Source: Hypomyces perniciosus (Eukaryota; Ascomycota; Sordariomycetes; Hypocreales; Hypocreaceae). Taken from it: a stretch of DNA of 64,000 bases. The stretch is from contig SPDT01000013.1 in NCBI GenBank assembly GCA_008477525.1, forward strand, positions 791,501 through 855,500, written 5' to 3'. The notes under the pieces are model-generated. The model ran no database searches, had not been told where the DNA came from, and saw only the letters and a program-made list of their open reading frames with translations. The stretch's first letter is position 1. The number at the start of each line of letters is the position of its first letter. A program made the position numbers and the translations under genes. Shown here in pieces: positions 13,601 to 25,608 of this stretch.

Positions 13601-15725
13601 TATTATTTATTGTAAAGTCTTTATTCTTTAAGAATAAAAGGCTAAAGGCTATAAATTAGCCTGTTAAATTAAAATTAAAAGACTACTAGTAGTTTTAAGT
13701 AATAATACCAATTTTATCTATATTCAATTTAAATATATAGTTTTTAAATTATTAATTATAAAGCTATATAAAGATAAGGTTCCTGAGCTTTAAATCCTCA
13801 AACCTATTATAGGTTAAGATAATAAAGAATTAAAGGGAGAAATAGAGCTAGATTTAATAGATTAAATAATCCTTAGCTTTTAAGATATTAATCCTTTACT
13901 CCCTAACCTTATTCTAAAAAAAGTACCTACTACTATTCCCTTTATTTTTATACTAGTTATAGAAGACCCTGTAGTTATAAAGGATCCTATAAATATAGAT
14001 ATATCCTAATTCCTCTATAATAATATTAAAAAGCTAGCCTTTTCAGTTACAGTAAAAGACCCTTAAATGCTTAAATAAATACTTTATAGTCTTAATAAAA
14101 CTGAATAGCTAAAAGCAATTTATAGCGAATTTAACTAGCTAGTCAAACAATATACTTTTACTTTTATTAAATGTAATAGCCTTCTTAAAGGCAGGAATCC
14201 TATTACTAGTAAATTGGTTTTAAACATTAAAAAAGACTAAAATAATAAAATAGTTAAATTTAAAGCTAGGCTAGTTATTAAAGGCTTTTAATAATTAGAA
14301 AAAATAGATTTTAACTGAACATTTACCTTAATAGCTATTCTTTTTACTTAATGGCTCCTTTTAGTATTAGCTATTATCTTTAACTAAGAAATTAAATAAA
14401 TTAACTTTATTAGTATATTCCTTAATAAAATACTTAAAGACACTATTTTCTTTAACTCCTTTACAGGGTTTAAAGACTATATTAATTAAGTTTCCCTTAA
14501 AATTAAATTTATTTTTAGGAAGCTAGGTTATAACCTTAATTTAAATCAGGTTATTTAAGTATAAAAAGCTTTTTATAGCTTTAAATAATGCCTTAAAAAA
14601 TAGTAATAGGCTTTATAAGCCTTAGGAAATAAACTAAAATATAATCCTTTAATTTCTAACTCTACTATTTTTTATAATCTAGATAATAGTATTTTTATTA
14701 GTATTTATATAGATCATTATCTTTTTATTAAACTAAATAAATAAGCTATAATCTAGTTAAAGCTAGCTTTTAATAAAGTCTATATTATAAAAAACAAAGG
14801 CCCTGCCTTTTTTTTAAAAGGTTTAAATAATTAAAGATAGATAAAGAGGCCTTCTTTAACTTTCCTAGAAATACTATATTACTAAAGCTATAAAGTTCTT
14901 TAACCTTTAAAACTTAAAGCCTATCCAATTACCTTTATAGCCCTTACTCTTAGCTAATAAAACTATAACTGCACTAAACAAAGCTAATACTAAGCTTTTC
15001 TAAACTATTATTAAAACTATTATTTATTTAACGATATATATTTAAATAGATACTAGCTTTCTAGTCTAATAGCTAGTAAAACAATTTTAAGGCCTATATA
15101 AAAAGCACTTAAATGCAGCCTGCAACCTATTATAGTATCTAAATAATACCTAGGATCTAACTATTCAATGCATTAAAAAGTCTAGTCCTATACCTATTCA
15201 TTATTATAATAGTAATTTTACTAAAGATAAAGAATTAAGCAAATCTATTTATAGCTATATTATTATAGTTACTAATAAGCTAATTAACTGGAAATCAAAA
15301 AGGGGTTTAACTATCTATTTTTCTATACTAAAAGCAGAGTTTATAGCTTTTATAAAAGCTATTAGAGAGATTTAGTGGCTTATTAATCTATATAAAGAGG
15401 TAGATTAACCAATTAAATAGCCAATCTCTTTACTTAACGATAATAAAGGTGCTATTTCTACTTTAAATAACCTTACCCTTTATAATAAAATAAAATATAC
15501 TCTGTTATAGTTTAATTATATTAGGGAATAGGTTAAAAATAGCATTATTATAGTTAGCTATCTAGAAACTAGTAAAATAGTTACTGATAGGCTTACTAAG
15601 CCCCTTTTAGGTTAAAAGCTAAAGAACTTTATAAATCTCTTTAACTTTAAGCTTTTACCTAAGGTTTATATTTAAGGTTTTTACCCTTTCTTTCTTATAG
15701 CTATTAACTATCCCCTTTTTACTAT
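10602..15725 (+). mobile_element. Ty1/copia retrotransposon relic A, RIP-degenerated
   Basis: A gag-like stretch (YKEFYLLNYNNYKGSVTKFN, about 11450-11600) is followed much further on by the copia order of pol. Reverse transcriptase lies at about 14130-14760, with ITSKLVLNIKKD, KFKARLVIKGF, a degenerated ALYGLKQ region and IYIDHYLFI near 14705 (from YVDD). The copia RNase H and C-terminal end lie at about 15290-15640, including LEIKKGFNYLFFYTKSR and TSKIVTDRLTKPLLG. Every frame has many stops. Homology ends near 15725, where a gypsy scrap begins. No LTR pair could be recognised, so the outer limits are approximate. Confidence 0.75.
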
Positions 15726-15734
15726 TATTTTTAA

Positions 15735-15835
15735 CTATATTATATAAACTCTTTATAAATTTATTAAAAAGGATTAAAAGTTTCTATATGTATTAAATAT
15801 ATAGGAAGCCTTTAATAAACTTGTTAAAAATGAGG
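15735..15835 (+). repeat. Fragment of gypsy reverse transcriptase end
   Basis: About 95 bases resemble 6685-6785 of the gypsy element, encoding TLYKFIKKD and KFLYVLNIQEAFNKLVK-like sequence. It abuts copia relic A without a duplication that I can see. Confidence 0.65.
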
Positions 15836-16019
15836 GCTAAAAAGCAAGGATTTTAGTGTATTTAGATAACCTTCCTATTCTGGCTAGACCTAGAGTTAGG
15901 CCCAATACTAGGACCGAGTTCCAGAGAAACTTTAGTGTAAGTCAGGAATTCTCTTTTATTTTTAACAATAATAATTGAGCTAGGACTAGCTACCCCGCCT
16001 ACCCTAGACTTAATATAAT
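15836..16019. other. Less mutated island inside the AT-rich block
   Basis: This short segment has near-normal base composition (for example GGCTAGACCTAGAGTTAGGC) between two heavily AT-biased relics. No coding frame or repeat partner was recognised. It may be a piece of a solo LTR or of the pre-insertion sequence. Confidence 0.4.
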
Positions 16020-16984
16020 ATTTATCCTAGTGCTTATATAACTATTATTTTTAAGGTTTTTAGCTATTCAAAGCTATTGCTAGGCTTTTACTATAAATAC
16101 TATTATAGTTATAATAATACTACTATTACTATTACTATTTTTACTATTTAAATAATCTTTACTATATACTATATAATATATTCCCTATTTCTATAAAATA
16201 TAAATCTAATACTAGCAGTATAAATTAACCTATGAAAGTTTTTAATAGCCTTATTTCTTTAAGTAAAAATAATAACTTTCCTTAATAGTAAAGGGATTTA
16301 TTTATTTAAGTATAGAATATAAAATAAAAGCTTTAAGTATAAAGGGCTTTTATTAAAATAGTAAAAGTATAGTTTAAGGGTTAAAATGCTATTATAATAC
16401 AGTTATTTAATACTTTAATTAATTTAGCTACTATTATATTAAATCTTTAAGTTTAAACTATTAGTTTAATAAAAGTTAATTTTATAGCTTTTATATTAAT
16501 ATTAATATAAATTTTTACTTTTATTTATTCTTTAACTTTAAACTACTATTTCTACTTTAAATAATAGTTTTATTAAAAAGGTATTAAAAAAGGTTTATAG
16601 CTTTTTAAAAAGTTATAAACTAATAAATTTTAATACCTTTAATTAATAGAAATAGTCTTTAAATATTATATTGAAGCTATAAATTACTATACTTTCATAG
16701 AAAATCCTATAATTATTAATTCTCTATTTAATTTAAAATAAACTTTATTTATCTTAATTAAATATAATTTAATAATTATTCCTATTATATTTATTATTTA
16801 AATTTAAAGCTTAAAAGAAATATTTTTAATATTTAAAAAACAATATAATTATTTTAATAATTTATAAAAAAAATCCTTTTATAGGGAATTTTATTTATTA
16901 AATTATAGTAATTATAAAGGATTTTTAATTAAATTTAATACTGCTTTTAATAAAGTATTAGCTGAATTAAGTATTTTAAAGGAA
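16020..16984 (+). repeat. Partial direct copy of copia relic A leader and gag
   Basis: About 950 bases parallel 10602-11570, sharing TTTATCCTAGTGCTTATA, TAGAATATAAAATAAAAGCTT and the 5' part of gag. The copy stops abruptly near 16984, where the NLR fragment starts. Either it is the 5' end of a second element or the far side of a nested arrangement. Confidence 0.75.
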
Positions 16985-18066
16985 AAGGTAGTAGATAGTT
17001 GCTGATTGTGGCAGCTTATAGTCGACCAGGTACTTGGCCAATACTGACTTTCTACAGCCAGGATCCGCTGATACCAGCAGGGGACTGGAATCCTGTTTCA
17101 ACTATATATAGAAGTGCTTATGCTTAAGGAACTCTATATATATATCTTTAACCCTTTCTTCTATTTAATCTTTATACCACTCGTATATAGTGTCCCTACT
17201 ATTAGTGGTGAGGCGGAATAGCTAGTAACATTCTTTTTTTTCTTCAGATAGCCTTTTATTGGCGAAATCTTTCTGGGCTTGGAGATGCTTTATTGTAATG
17301 TCCTGATGCTTTTTTGCAGTATCCCGCTGCTCGTTTGCAATATCTCGATGCTCTGTATATAGAATTAATATTTATTAATAGTACGATTTAGAGAGCCTCG
17401 GACTGACTAGATATAATATCGCTAATCTTCTTCTCAGCTTTAACTCTATTAAGCGCAATTCGATTGAGAAGGTCCTTTATATACGCCGCCGCTACTATTG
17501 CCGTATACCCTTGCCACTCTTTATTCTTGTATGAGTCTAAGTAGTCGCAAATGCCGCGAATGATGAGATACGGAAAGTGGTTATCAGCCCTGCCGCCTCC
17601 ATTTTAAAACACAGAATATCCTTCTCCGCCGCAAGTCTATCCTTTACTGTGGCGTCCTTCATTAACTGATTCGCCGAAGCGATTGTGCCGTAGTGAATGG
17701 CCGGATTGTCGTCATTTTCTGTCCGTTCAACTCGAGGCAGTAAGCTCGATGGATCATTACCGCAGACAGCTGCACAGCTTTTTTCATCCACTGGATGGAT
17801 GACTCCGCTTTTGTATAGCCTGTCGCTGCTTATTAACTTATATATGGGTCGTGGTACTCGGATACATGCAATTCGCTGTGCCACTGTCAGATGGAATGAT
17901 GGATAGTTGCATAGCAGGGGTACCACAATCAAGGCACTATGTCGCACCTCGCCGTGGGCTAGAACGTGTGCGCATATATGGAATAGTGGTTGTATTGAAG
18001 CAAAAAGAAGATATCTCTGTGTATTCGTCGTGCCGACATTCTACGCGACCGACTTAACTAGCTATT
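16985..18066 (-). pseudogene. NLR fragment: PNP_UDP phosphorylase domain followed by the start of NACHT
   Basis: The minus-strand frame 17947-17537 carries the second half of a purine/uridine-phosphorylase domain as found at the N-terminus of fungal NLRs: [38 protein letters not shown] and CFKMEAAG. A one-base frameshift near 17580 moves the rest to another frame ([37 protein letters not shown]). It then continues with a linker (LFRLTTNSRDTIYEWYKD) and a NACHT P-loop region, LLVSADPGCRKSVLAKYL, near 17030-17090. That P-loop has Arg where GCGKS is usual. There are in-frame stops after KECY and YKD. The first half of the PNP domain and everything after the P-loop are absent. The cut at 16985 coincides with copia relic A. 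In intact NLRs this domain would gate programmed cell death or allorecognition. Confidence 0.82.
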
Positions 18067-18329
18067 TGTTGGGTTGAGTAGGCCGGGGCCCTACCGCTTA
18101 TCAGCGCTAGGGAGCTCTTATCTGCTTACAAAGCAGATACGAGCTGATATACATATCGCGTAAGCGATATATCAGACTGTGCAGGCGCTTACAGCGCTGT
18201 ATACAGCTTCTTCTTTGTGTTAGCTATATGTATATATAGCGAGGCCACTACGGTATATTCTCTTTCATAAAATCAAGCTTCGTTTCCTATCTCTCTATAC
18301 TCTATATAGCTATGCCGCGCTCCGCTATA
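18067..18329 (+). repeat. 5' LTR of copia element B
   Basis: It starts TGTTGGGTTGAGTAGGC and ends GCGCTCCGCTATA (CA to TA). It pairs at equal length with 24842-25104. It carries somewhat more C-to-T and G-to-A change than the 3' LTR. Confidence 0.92.
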
Positions 18330-18389
18330 GTTATAAGCCCAGGTAATAACTATTAGAGTTACTAGAAACTTCTACTTTAATATTATATC

Positions 18390-21300
18390 TCTCTTTATAC
18401 CCTTTACCTTTGCCTTTAAGCTGCTAAAGCTATTTTTTATAATAAATAGCATAAAGGATATTACTTTTACAAAGCTGGAATTAATAGTCTAGTAGATTAA
18501 ATAGATTACTATTCTGACTAATTATATAACTACTGCTAAAGTCTAAAATAGGATTAATCCTAATCTCCTTAATCAGCTAAATAACTATTTCCCTACTACT
18601 AAGCCACTTACCTTAATAAAAGTAAAAGAGTATATAGTATAAGAGTTTAGTCTTAATGCCTCTGCGGCAGATATCTCTGCTTGCTATAATAGTATACTCT
18701 AGGAGCATTAGTTTGATATTACTTTAAATAAAGAGAAGAGGAAGGCTAGCGATGCAATCCTAAATTGGATCTAGAAGATAATTAACTTTAGTATTTATAT
18801 TTCAGTTTTAGCAGACTTTAAAGCCGCAGCCTTAGCCTCTACTACTACTAAAGCAGCCTATAATAATAATAAAGACTTTAATATTAAATTTACTATTTGC
18901 CAAATTATTAAAAAGCTTAAAGATTGACTAGCTCTTTGCGAGGATATAATATATAAGGAAATATACTTATCCTATTAATATATACTGCATAAAGCAAAGT
19001 GCGGGAATATTAGGCTAAAAGTATAGTATATTTACTAGGCGTATATTTATATAAGTGTAGTAAAGTATAAGCTTTTAAAGGTTATAGGAATAACTTTTTA
19101 AATAGCTTTCTTTAAAGCTATTAAAGTATACTTTACTTTAAGCTTTACTATTTATTATTTATACTATATAAATAGCTTAATTAAAAGCAGTAAAATAAAT
19201 AAAATCTTTTCCTTTAATTAATTTAAATAGCTTTTTTTAAATACTTTAAAAAATATAGAAAATTATATTTATAGCTTTTATATAATATTTAGTAACTGCT
19301 TTGATAATATATTAGGCAGTAGTAATATATATTTAAAGCCTCTTGTTAGCAAAGAGTGCCTTTATAGACCTGAAAGATACGCTTAGCCTTTAAATAACTG
19401 TAGTAAAGTATATACTGCGTTTATTAAAAGGCTTAATAAGAAAAGGAAATATGCTTTTATATTTAAATAGGCTATAAAGATTTGCGCGCGCTTATAAAAA
19501 GATAAATGGCAGGTTACTTGTAAGAAGCTTAGCAAGAGGGGTATTAACCTTACTGCCTTAATATAAAGAGAAATAGCCTTAACTGTTATAGCTGCTTTAA
19601 TTTCTTTAGATTTAATTAATAAGGAAAATGCAAGCCTTATAGTATACTTAATAAATGTATTGATATATATTAATATATAGGATATGCTTTACTGCCTCTT
19701 TTAAAGCACCCTTTTTAATATATACAGTATTATTTATTTTATAAATAGCAGGAATTACTTTATTCCTGGCTTTTTTATCCTAAGTATAAAAGAGGATTAT
19801 ATTAAAGTAGGAGGAGCTTGTTATTTAATAATTAAAAAAGGATATTGTTTATTAAAGGATACTTTTTATAATTTATATTAGAAGATAATATACTTTATTA
19901 AGCTTTTAGATATAGCTATAGTTAAAGGATTTTATATTAATATTATATTTTTATTAAAGCTTTAGAAAGTAGGGATTTAGCTAATAGGGTATAATAATAT
20001 ACTTTGCACCAGTATAGCTAGTTTAAATATTATTATAGGGAAGGTAAAGTATAAGTATAATCTTTTATTTCTTTAATATAAGCCTTTATCGCTTTATATT
20101 ACCTTTATCTTTAAATATACTATACTAAGCAGCTTAATAGCTTTTTTTATTTTTCCTAATATAGACTATAGTTTTTATATAGCGTTAAGAAGTAGGAGAA
20201 GACTAATATATAATCCCTTAATATTATAATATAACTTTAAATAGCTCTGGTATTTATAATTAGGATATTTAGGCCTAGAAGCGCTTAGAGTATTTATAAA
20301 GAATGCGAGGAATATATATATTAAAGGAACTATGCATATAAAATATAAAGCTTATACTTTTATATATATAAAATAGGTTATCTTTTATAGACTATTTAAT
20401 AGATAAGCACTAAAACTGTTCTTTAAAGTGCACTAGGATTTTTAAGATTATTTTAAAGGCTATAATAGGGATAACTGGCTTTTAATGCTTAAAAAAGAAT
20501 ATACTGTATAGCTATATATACACCTTTTACTAAATAAAAAACAGGAAACTATTTTTAGTGCTCTTTTTAACTTTATAAGTATAGTAAAGATGCAATATAA
20601 TATCTCTATATACTTTTTTAGGCAGGATAATAAAAAAGCTGTAATTGCAGTTAAGAGTTTATTATACTTTTAGATCTAGGCTAATATAGAGGGTATTATT
20701 TTAGAGCTTGCCTTTTCCTATATATATAAGCTAAACGGCATTTTAGAATAGGTAGGTTAAGAAGTTATAAATTAATTAATTAAAATGCTAGAAGCTGCAG
20801 GTCTCTTAACTGACTTATAGCCTAAGAGCACAAAAGCTGCAGCGTATATTATCAATATAAGTCCTACGCGCAGCCTTAATATAATATTACTTATCGATAA
20901 ATTATTAAAGTAATGGTTTTGCGATTTTGCGCCCCTTCCGATAAAGGAGCCTTCCGCGGACTTACAGCCAGATTAGAGCGGTCTCTATATATATAGCTGC
21001 TGCGCTTATATACTAAATAAAGACTATAAAGCTAGCCAGAAAAAGAGAGAATTTAAGATTAAGCCTAAGGGGCTAATTGGATATTTTATTAGCTATACTG
21101 CAAATAATATATATTACATTTAGTTACCTTACTTAGCGAAGGTAATTATTATAAGGAATATATAGTTTAATAAAACTAGCTTCTTTAATAGTAATAAAGA
21201 GATTGCGGATAAACTGTCTATAGTTAAGTTAAATAAGCTATTTTAAACTCTTCCCTATATATATTCCTGCAGTAAAGAATACCTTTATAGGTAATATAGA

Positions 21301-23570
21301 AAAAGAAAGTATACCTTTAAAGGTAGTAGAGATATAAAGCGTTAAAGACAGCTTAATAAATACTTTAAGTAAACTATTAGCGCATTTAAAAGGACCTTTT
21401 AGTCTTTAAATATTAAAGGCTACCCTAGGATAGTTAATCTTTATAGATAATATTAGCGCGTTAATAGGAACCTTAGGTAATATTTTAATAAGCGATTTAC
21501 CCCCTTTTATGGAAAGGGATATAGTAGAAGAATAGCCTTATATATTAAGGGTATATAACCTAATAAAAGAGGATAGTCTGCTAAGGCTAGAAGTAGACTA
21601 GTATATAAAAGACTCGCTTACTTTTATAAAAAAAAGCAGACCTTTAAGGAAATATTAGCTAATAATCCTTTAAGCAGTAAAGCAGTAGCTAATATTTATA
21701 AAAGCTTAAGACTTTAAAGGAAGTAACCTGTAAAAAAGGCTAATAAGTATCTCCCAATATATAAAACTAAAATATATACCTTAAATACTACTTTTAAAGA
21801 TAATAAGCCTAGTATATACTTAATAATTATTAGGCTTTTTAGTTTAATATTATATTAACTGCTGTTTAATTAATAGAGGTTAATAAATAATAAATTAAAA
21901 AGTATAAAAATAGTATTTACTGTTTTTAATATAGTAATAGACTAAAAATCTTTTTCTTAGAAAAGTATAGCTTTTAATAAGTTAATTATTTACTGGGAGG
22001 ATTTAGTAAAATTACTAAAAGATTAAAAGGAGTTTATAAAATACCTATTTAAAAATAAATTTAAGTAAACTGCGCGTAATAAGATTAACTCTCTATATAT
22101 AAAAGGAACCTAGTAAGAGATACTATACTTAAAGGCAATAATAAAGCTATTACTGGTATATTAGGTTTTTACTTATAAGTTTAACTAGAATGGAAATTTA
22201 AAATACTGTAAAGCTTACTTTATAGTCTATAAAGACTTATAAAAGCGCTTTACTATAAAGAGTATATATACAGTTATATTAGCAATATATTCTTTCTATA
22301 TATTTATTGCTTTTACAGTAAAATTTAACTTTAAGTTAAAGCAGTATAATATTAAAAATACTTTTTTTAATGCCTTTAAAGATAAGAACTTGAAACCAGT
22401 TATATATAAGCTCCTTAAGGGTTTTAAACAGTTAAATATCTATTTAAAGCTCGCGAAAGCCTTATATAGCTTAAAAGACTTGCTAAAGCTATAGTTTAAT
22501 AAACTATTTTTAAGCTTAAAGCAATAAAGGTTAATCTTAAGCTTTAAAGAGCCTTATCTTTTTTATAATAAAGCTTAGAAGATCTTTATTATATTTTATA
22601 TAAATAATATCCTAATTGTATATTATTGTAATAATAAAGCTCTTTATATTAAGCTACTAAATGCTTTAAAAGTAAAGTATAAGCTCTATAATAGAGGAGA
22701 TATATAATAGTTTTTAAAGATTAAAATTACTTAAAACTATATAAAATATAAAATATACCTTTCCTATAAAACTTATCTTAAAAAATTGCGAAACGATTTA
22801 GGCTTAATAAAGGAATATAGCTTCCTATAATTCCAATACCTATTATAAAGCTCTGGAAAAGTATATTATAAGCTTCAAAAGCAACTATTAAAATATATTA
22901 AAAGAAAGTAAAATTAATGCTTTATATAGCTATTATAATAAAGCCTAATATAGTTTACAGCGCCTTAACTTTATTATAGTTTTTAATTAACCTTAGTAAA
23001 GAGTACTTTAAAGCAGTTAACCAGTTAATCCGCTATTTATATATATAATATTTCCTAGCTTTTTAATATAAAGGGAAAGGAGAAATATAGGTCTTAACTG
23101 CTTTAAGTAATATTTCCTTTACTAATAATATAAATACTCGGAGATTATTTTAAGGGTATTTTATTATACTTTTCTTAAGCTTTATTTTATAGAATATAAT
23201 ACACTAAAGTATTATTAATATATTTATAATAAAAGCTAAGCTGCTTGCCTTTACTTAAATAGCAAAAAAGGCTATAGGTTTATATTACCTTTTCTAAGAA
23301 ATAAAATTTAACTTTAGCGCTAATTAAAATATTAATTATAACAATTAACTAACTATATATTTTATAATTAAAGAGAGTATATAAATTAATACTCGCCTAT
23401 ATTATATTAATATATAAAATATATAGCTTTAGCAGGAATATTAAAAAGGATTATTTATAGTTTTTTATCTTTCCATTAACTTTATACCTATTAACAGGCT
23501 TACTAAAGCCTTACTATAACAGCACTTTAAGCATTTTAAAGCACTATTAAACTTAATAGATATATAATTA
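18390..23570 (+). pseudogene. Copia gag-pol remnant: gag, GAG-pre-integrase, integrase, reverse transcriptase, RNase H
   Basis: Ignoring stops, gag-like sequence occupies about 18400-19600. A GAG-pre-integrase pattern (LGYLGLEALRVFIKNARN) lies near 20270, and the integrase core near 20450-20880 with FFRQDNKKAVIAV. Reverse transcriptase runs about 22080-22700 with PKGFKQLNIY-like text, a degenerate ALY-LK block and FYINNILIVYY (from YVDDILI). RNase H ends near 23570 with INRLTKALLQQHFKHFKAL. Catalytic Asp-to-Asn changes match G-to-A mutation. No domain is open. Confidence 0.82.
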
Positions 23571-23989
23571 CTAAAATAAAATATATAAAAATATAGGAAA
23601 CCAGTTAATTCTAGCCTATAGGCCGTTAACTATAAAAGTATATTTTATTACTGCAATAACTATTCTATAAAAGCTTTCTAGCCTTTACGCGCCTGCATAT
23701 AAAAGGCATTATTATTATTATCGCTATTGCCTAAGGCAGCTGCTTCTTTAAAGTAAACTGAGTTCTCCTCCTTTAATAGGTTAAATTAATAGCGCAATGC
23801 CTTTTTATACTAGGTTACTATTTAATTATATAAACTTATAAGCGTATAAAGAAAAGAGAGTATATTTACCTGGTTATCCTCTTCACTTATAGCTTAAAAG
23901 AGCTAATATATAATCGGTGCAAGCACTAAACGACTATAAAGTATACGATTAAATAAAGCAATACAGGCAAATCTAGGAGGAGTTTACTA

Positions 23990-24560
23990 AGGGGTATATC
24001 GGTAATTACCATTAAAGCAAGCAGTGCACCGCCGAGAGCGGGCGACGGAAATATACTGGGAGAAGTCTCCCTTGCCGGCAATTGCCGACTTCAGATAACC
24101 CTTACAAGGAAGGGATAACGGCACAGCAGCAGGGGCAGCGGCGATAGCAGAGGCAGAAGTAGAAGCAGTAGCAGAAGTAGATAAAGATGCAGAGCCAGAC
24201 AGCTCAGCAAAAGCGCGCGCGTCTTCAGCAGCGAGGCGAGCCTTTAGACGCAAAGGAGCCAGACCAGCCAGCGCAGGAGCGGGAGCAGCAACAGGCGTGG
24301 CCGCTCAGCCAGCTAAGCGACCAACGCCGCGACAAGCCACCTTCAGGGGGCGACCACAACCACGCTTCACCGACGAGATATTCTTCTTCTGCGATTTCGC
24401 TGTTAGCTAACAAACACGCAGCGCGAAGGGAATCAGTCGGAAGCGTAATACTTACAGCGGGGGCTATGTTGCTGTTGATGTTGATGTTGATGTTGATGTT
24501 GATGTTGTTGTTGATGTTGATGATGATGATGTTGATGACTGAAGAAGAAGAGCGAGGAAT
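23990..24560 (-). pseudogene. Antisense AT-hook plus Cys-cluster protein inside copia B (stop-containing)
   Basis: On the minus strand, opposite to pol, a GC-rich frame begins with a His/Gln repeat (24537-24474). It reaches a textbook intron (GTAAGT at 24455 to GCTAACAG at 24400, 56 bp) and continues in phase into KSQKKNISSVKRGCGRPLK. The core RGCGRP is an AT-hook with one Arg changed to Cys. A TGA near 24315 interrupts it. The frame then resumes as an Ala/Pro-rich linker (RLKARLAAEDARAFAEL) and ends with a Cys-cluster region, PCKGYLKSAIAGKGDFSQY then RRCTACFNGNYRY, stopping near 23991. Two Tyr sit where a Cys ladder would be expected, each a TGC-to-TAC change. From memory it resembles a dispersed fungal hypothetical family ending in a PCxxCLKSA...RRCxxC cluster, and more loosely DUF3716. 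The 5' exon is not resolved. Confidence 0.55.
24474..24537. repeat. GTTGAT hexanucleotide microsatellite
   Basis: Tandem GTTGAT/GATGTT units with small interruptions. On the minus strand in the frame of the antisense gene they encode a His/Gln run. The Leu/Met-rich plus-strand frame is an artefact of this repeat. Confidence 0.85.
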
Positions 24561-24841
24561 AAGGGCCGGGGGGCAGCTAATATACCCATTCTAGCTGTTT
24601 AGGACCAATTCACCTACTTAAGAGCTTTATTATTCAACTTCCTATTGTCACAGAACAATAATAGCTACAGCGCTCACATTCCTTTCACCTCTACAACAAA
24701 ATATCGATACGTATTCACAACAAGGAGCTTCTAACTAAGCAAAAGAGGCTCTAAGAGCGCGGCCAGTCAGTCACAACACTATAGATAGGCTAGAGTAGCA
24801 GTTAATGAGGCATTGGGAATAGCTTTATTAACTGGGGGGTG

Positions 24842-25104
24842 TATTGGGTTGAGTAGGCTGGGGCCCTACCGCTTGTCAGCGCTAGGGAGCTTTTATCTAC
24901 TTATAAAGCAGATACGAGCTGATATATACATCGCGTAAGCGATGTGTCAGACTGTGCAGACGCTTACAGCGCTGCACACAGCTTCTTCTTTGTGTTAGCT
25001 ATGTGTATATATAGCGAGGCCACTACGGCATATTCTCTTTTATAGAATCAAGCTTCGTTTCCCATCTCTCTATGCTCTACATAGCTGTGCCGCGCTCCGC
25101 CACA
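24842..25104 (+). repeat. 3' LTR of copia element B
   Basis: It starts TATTGGGTTGAGTAGGC (TG to TA), ends CTCCGCCACA and is followed by CTATT. It is less mutated than the 5' copy. Confidence 0.92.
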
Positions 25105-25109
25105 CTATT

Positions 25110-25608
25110 TATATACAGATCTAGGTAACCGGGGATATCCTGCTGACTAACGCGCCAAGTACCTTTCTATTTAATAGGCGGTGATGCTACTTATCCCTGT
25201 TGAAGCCGACTACCTTCTGCGACACACCACAAGCTGACTGTAACGGGCTTAGGGCCTGAGAAAAAGGAGGTCAAGAGGCAGTGGAATGGGACAAGACAAC
25301 AAGAATTTCCACACGGAACAGCAGGTCACACATCAGTTAAATATGGACACCACCGATTACATCCCCCCCTAAGCTTATTACACAGACCCCTCTCGTAACA
25401 TACACAACACAACATCTATAATAGCCAGAGATCCTTATATCTATATAGGTAACGAAGTTACCTATCTTAACTTAGAAGGCCTCAACTTATACGACACAGC
25501 AGCTAGCCATTATCTCAAAGGAGGGAAATGAAAGCTACATAAACGTCGCTGGCCAGCTATGTAAAGCGGGCGCTAAAGTCAATAACAATACGATCTTCCA
25601 TTTTCCTG
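25110..25608. other. Intergenic, no gene recognised
   Basis: Normal base composition, no convincing open frame or splice pattern. It is the continuation of the pre-insertion site of copia B, lying between the end of the WD40 frame and the PNP-NACHT fragment. Confidence 0.4.

Larger units (their letters stand above)
18067..25104 (+). mobile_element. Complete Ty1/copia retrotransposon B with an extra 3' antisense segment
   Basis: A 7038-bp element with 263-bp LTRs at both ends and a perfect 5-bp target duplication, CTATT, at 18062-18066 and 25105-25109. A polypurine tract (GGGGGGTG) precedes the 3' LTR. The body from 18330 to about 23950 is AT-rich and full of stops. The LTRs and the segment 23980-24840 are much less changed. 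Gag, integrase, reverse transcriptase and RNase H follow in copia order. It inserted beside the PNP-NACHT fragment. Confidence 0.92.

Noticed and set aside
24187..24594. 135-aa plus-strand frame with a Leu/Met run
   Set aside because: The run is the GTTGAT microsatellite. The spliceable minus strand carries the AT-hook and Cys cluster.
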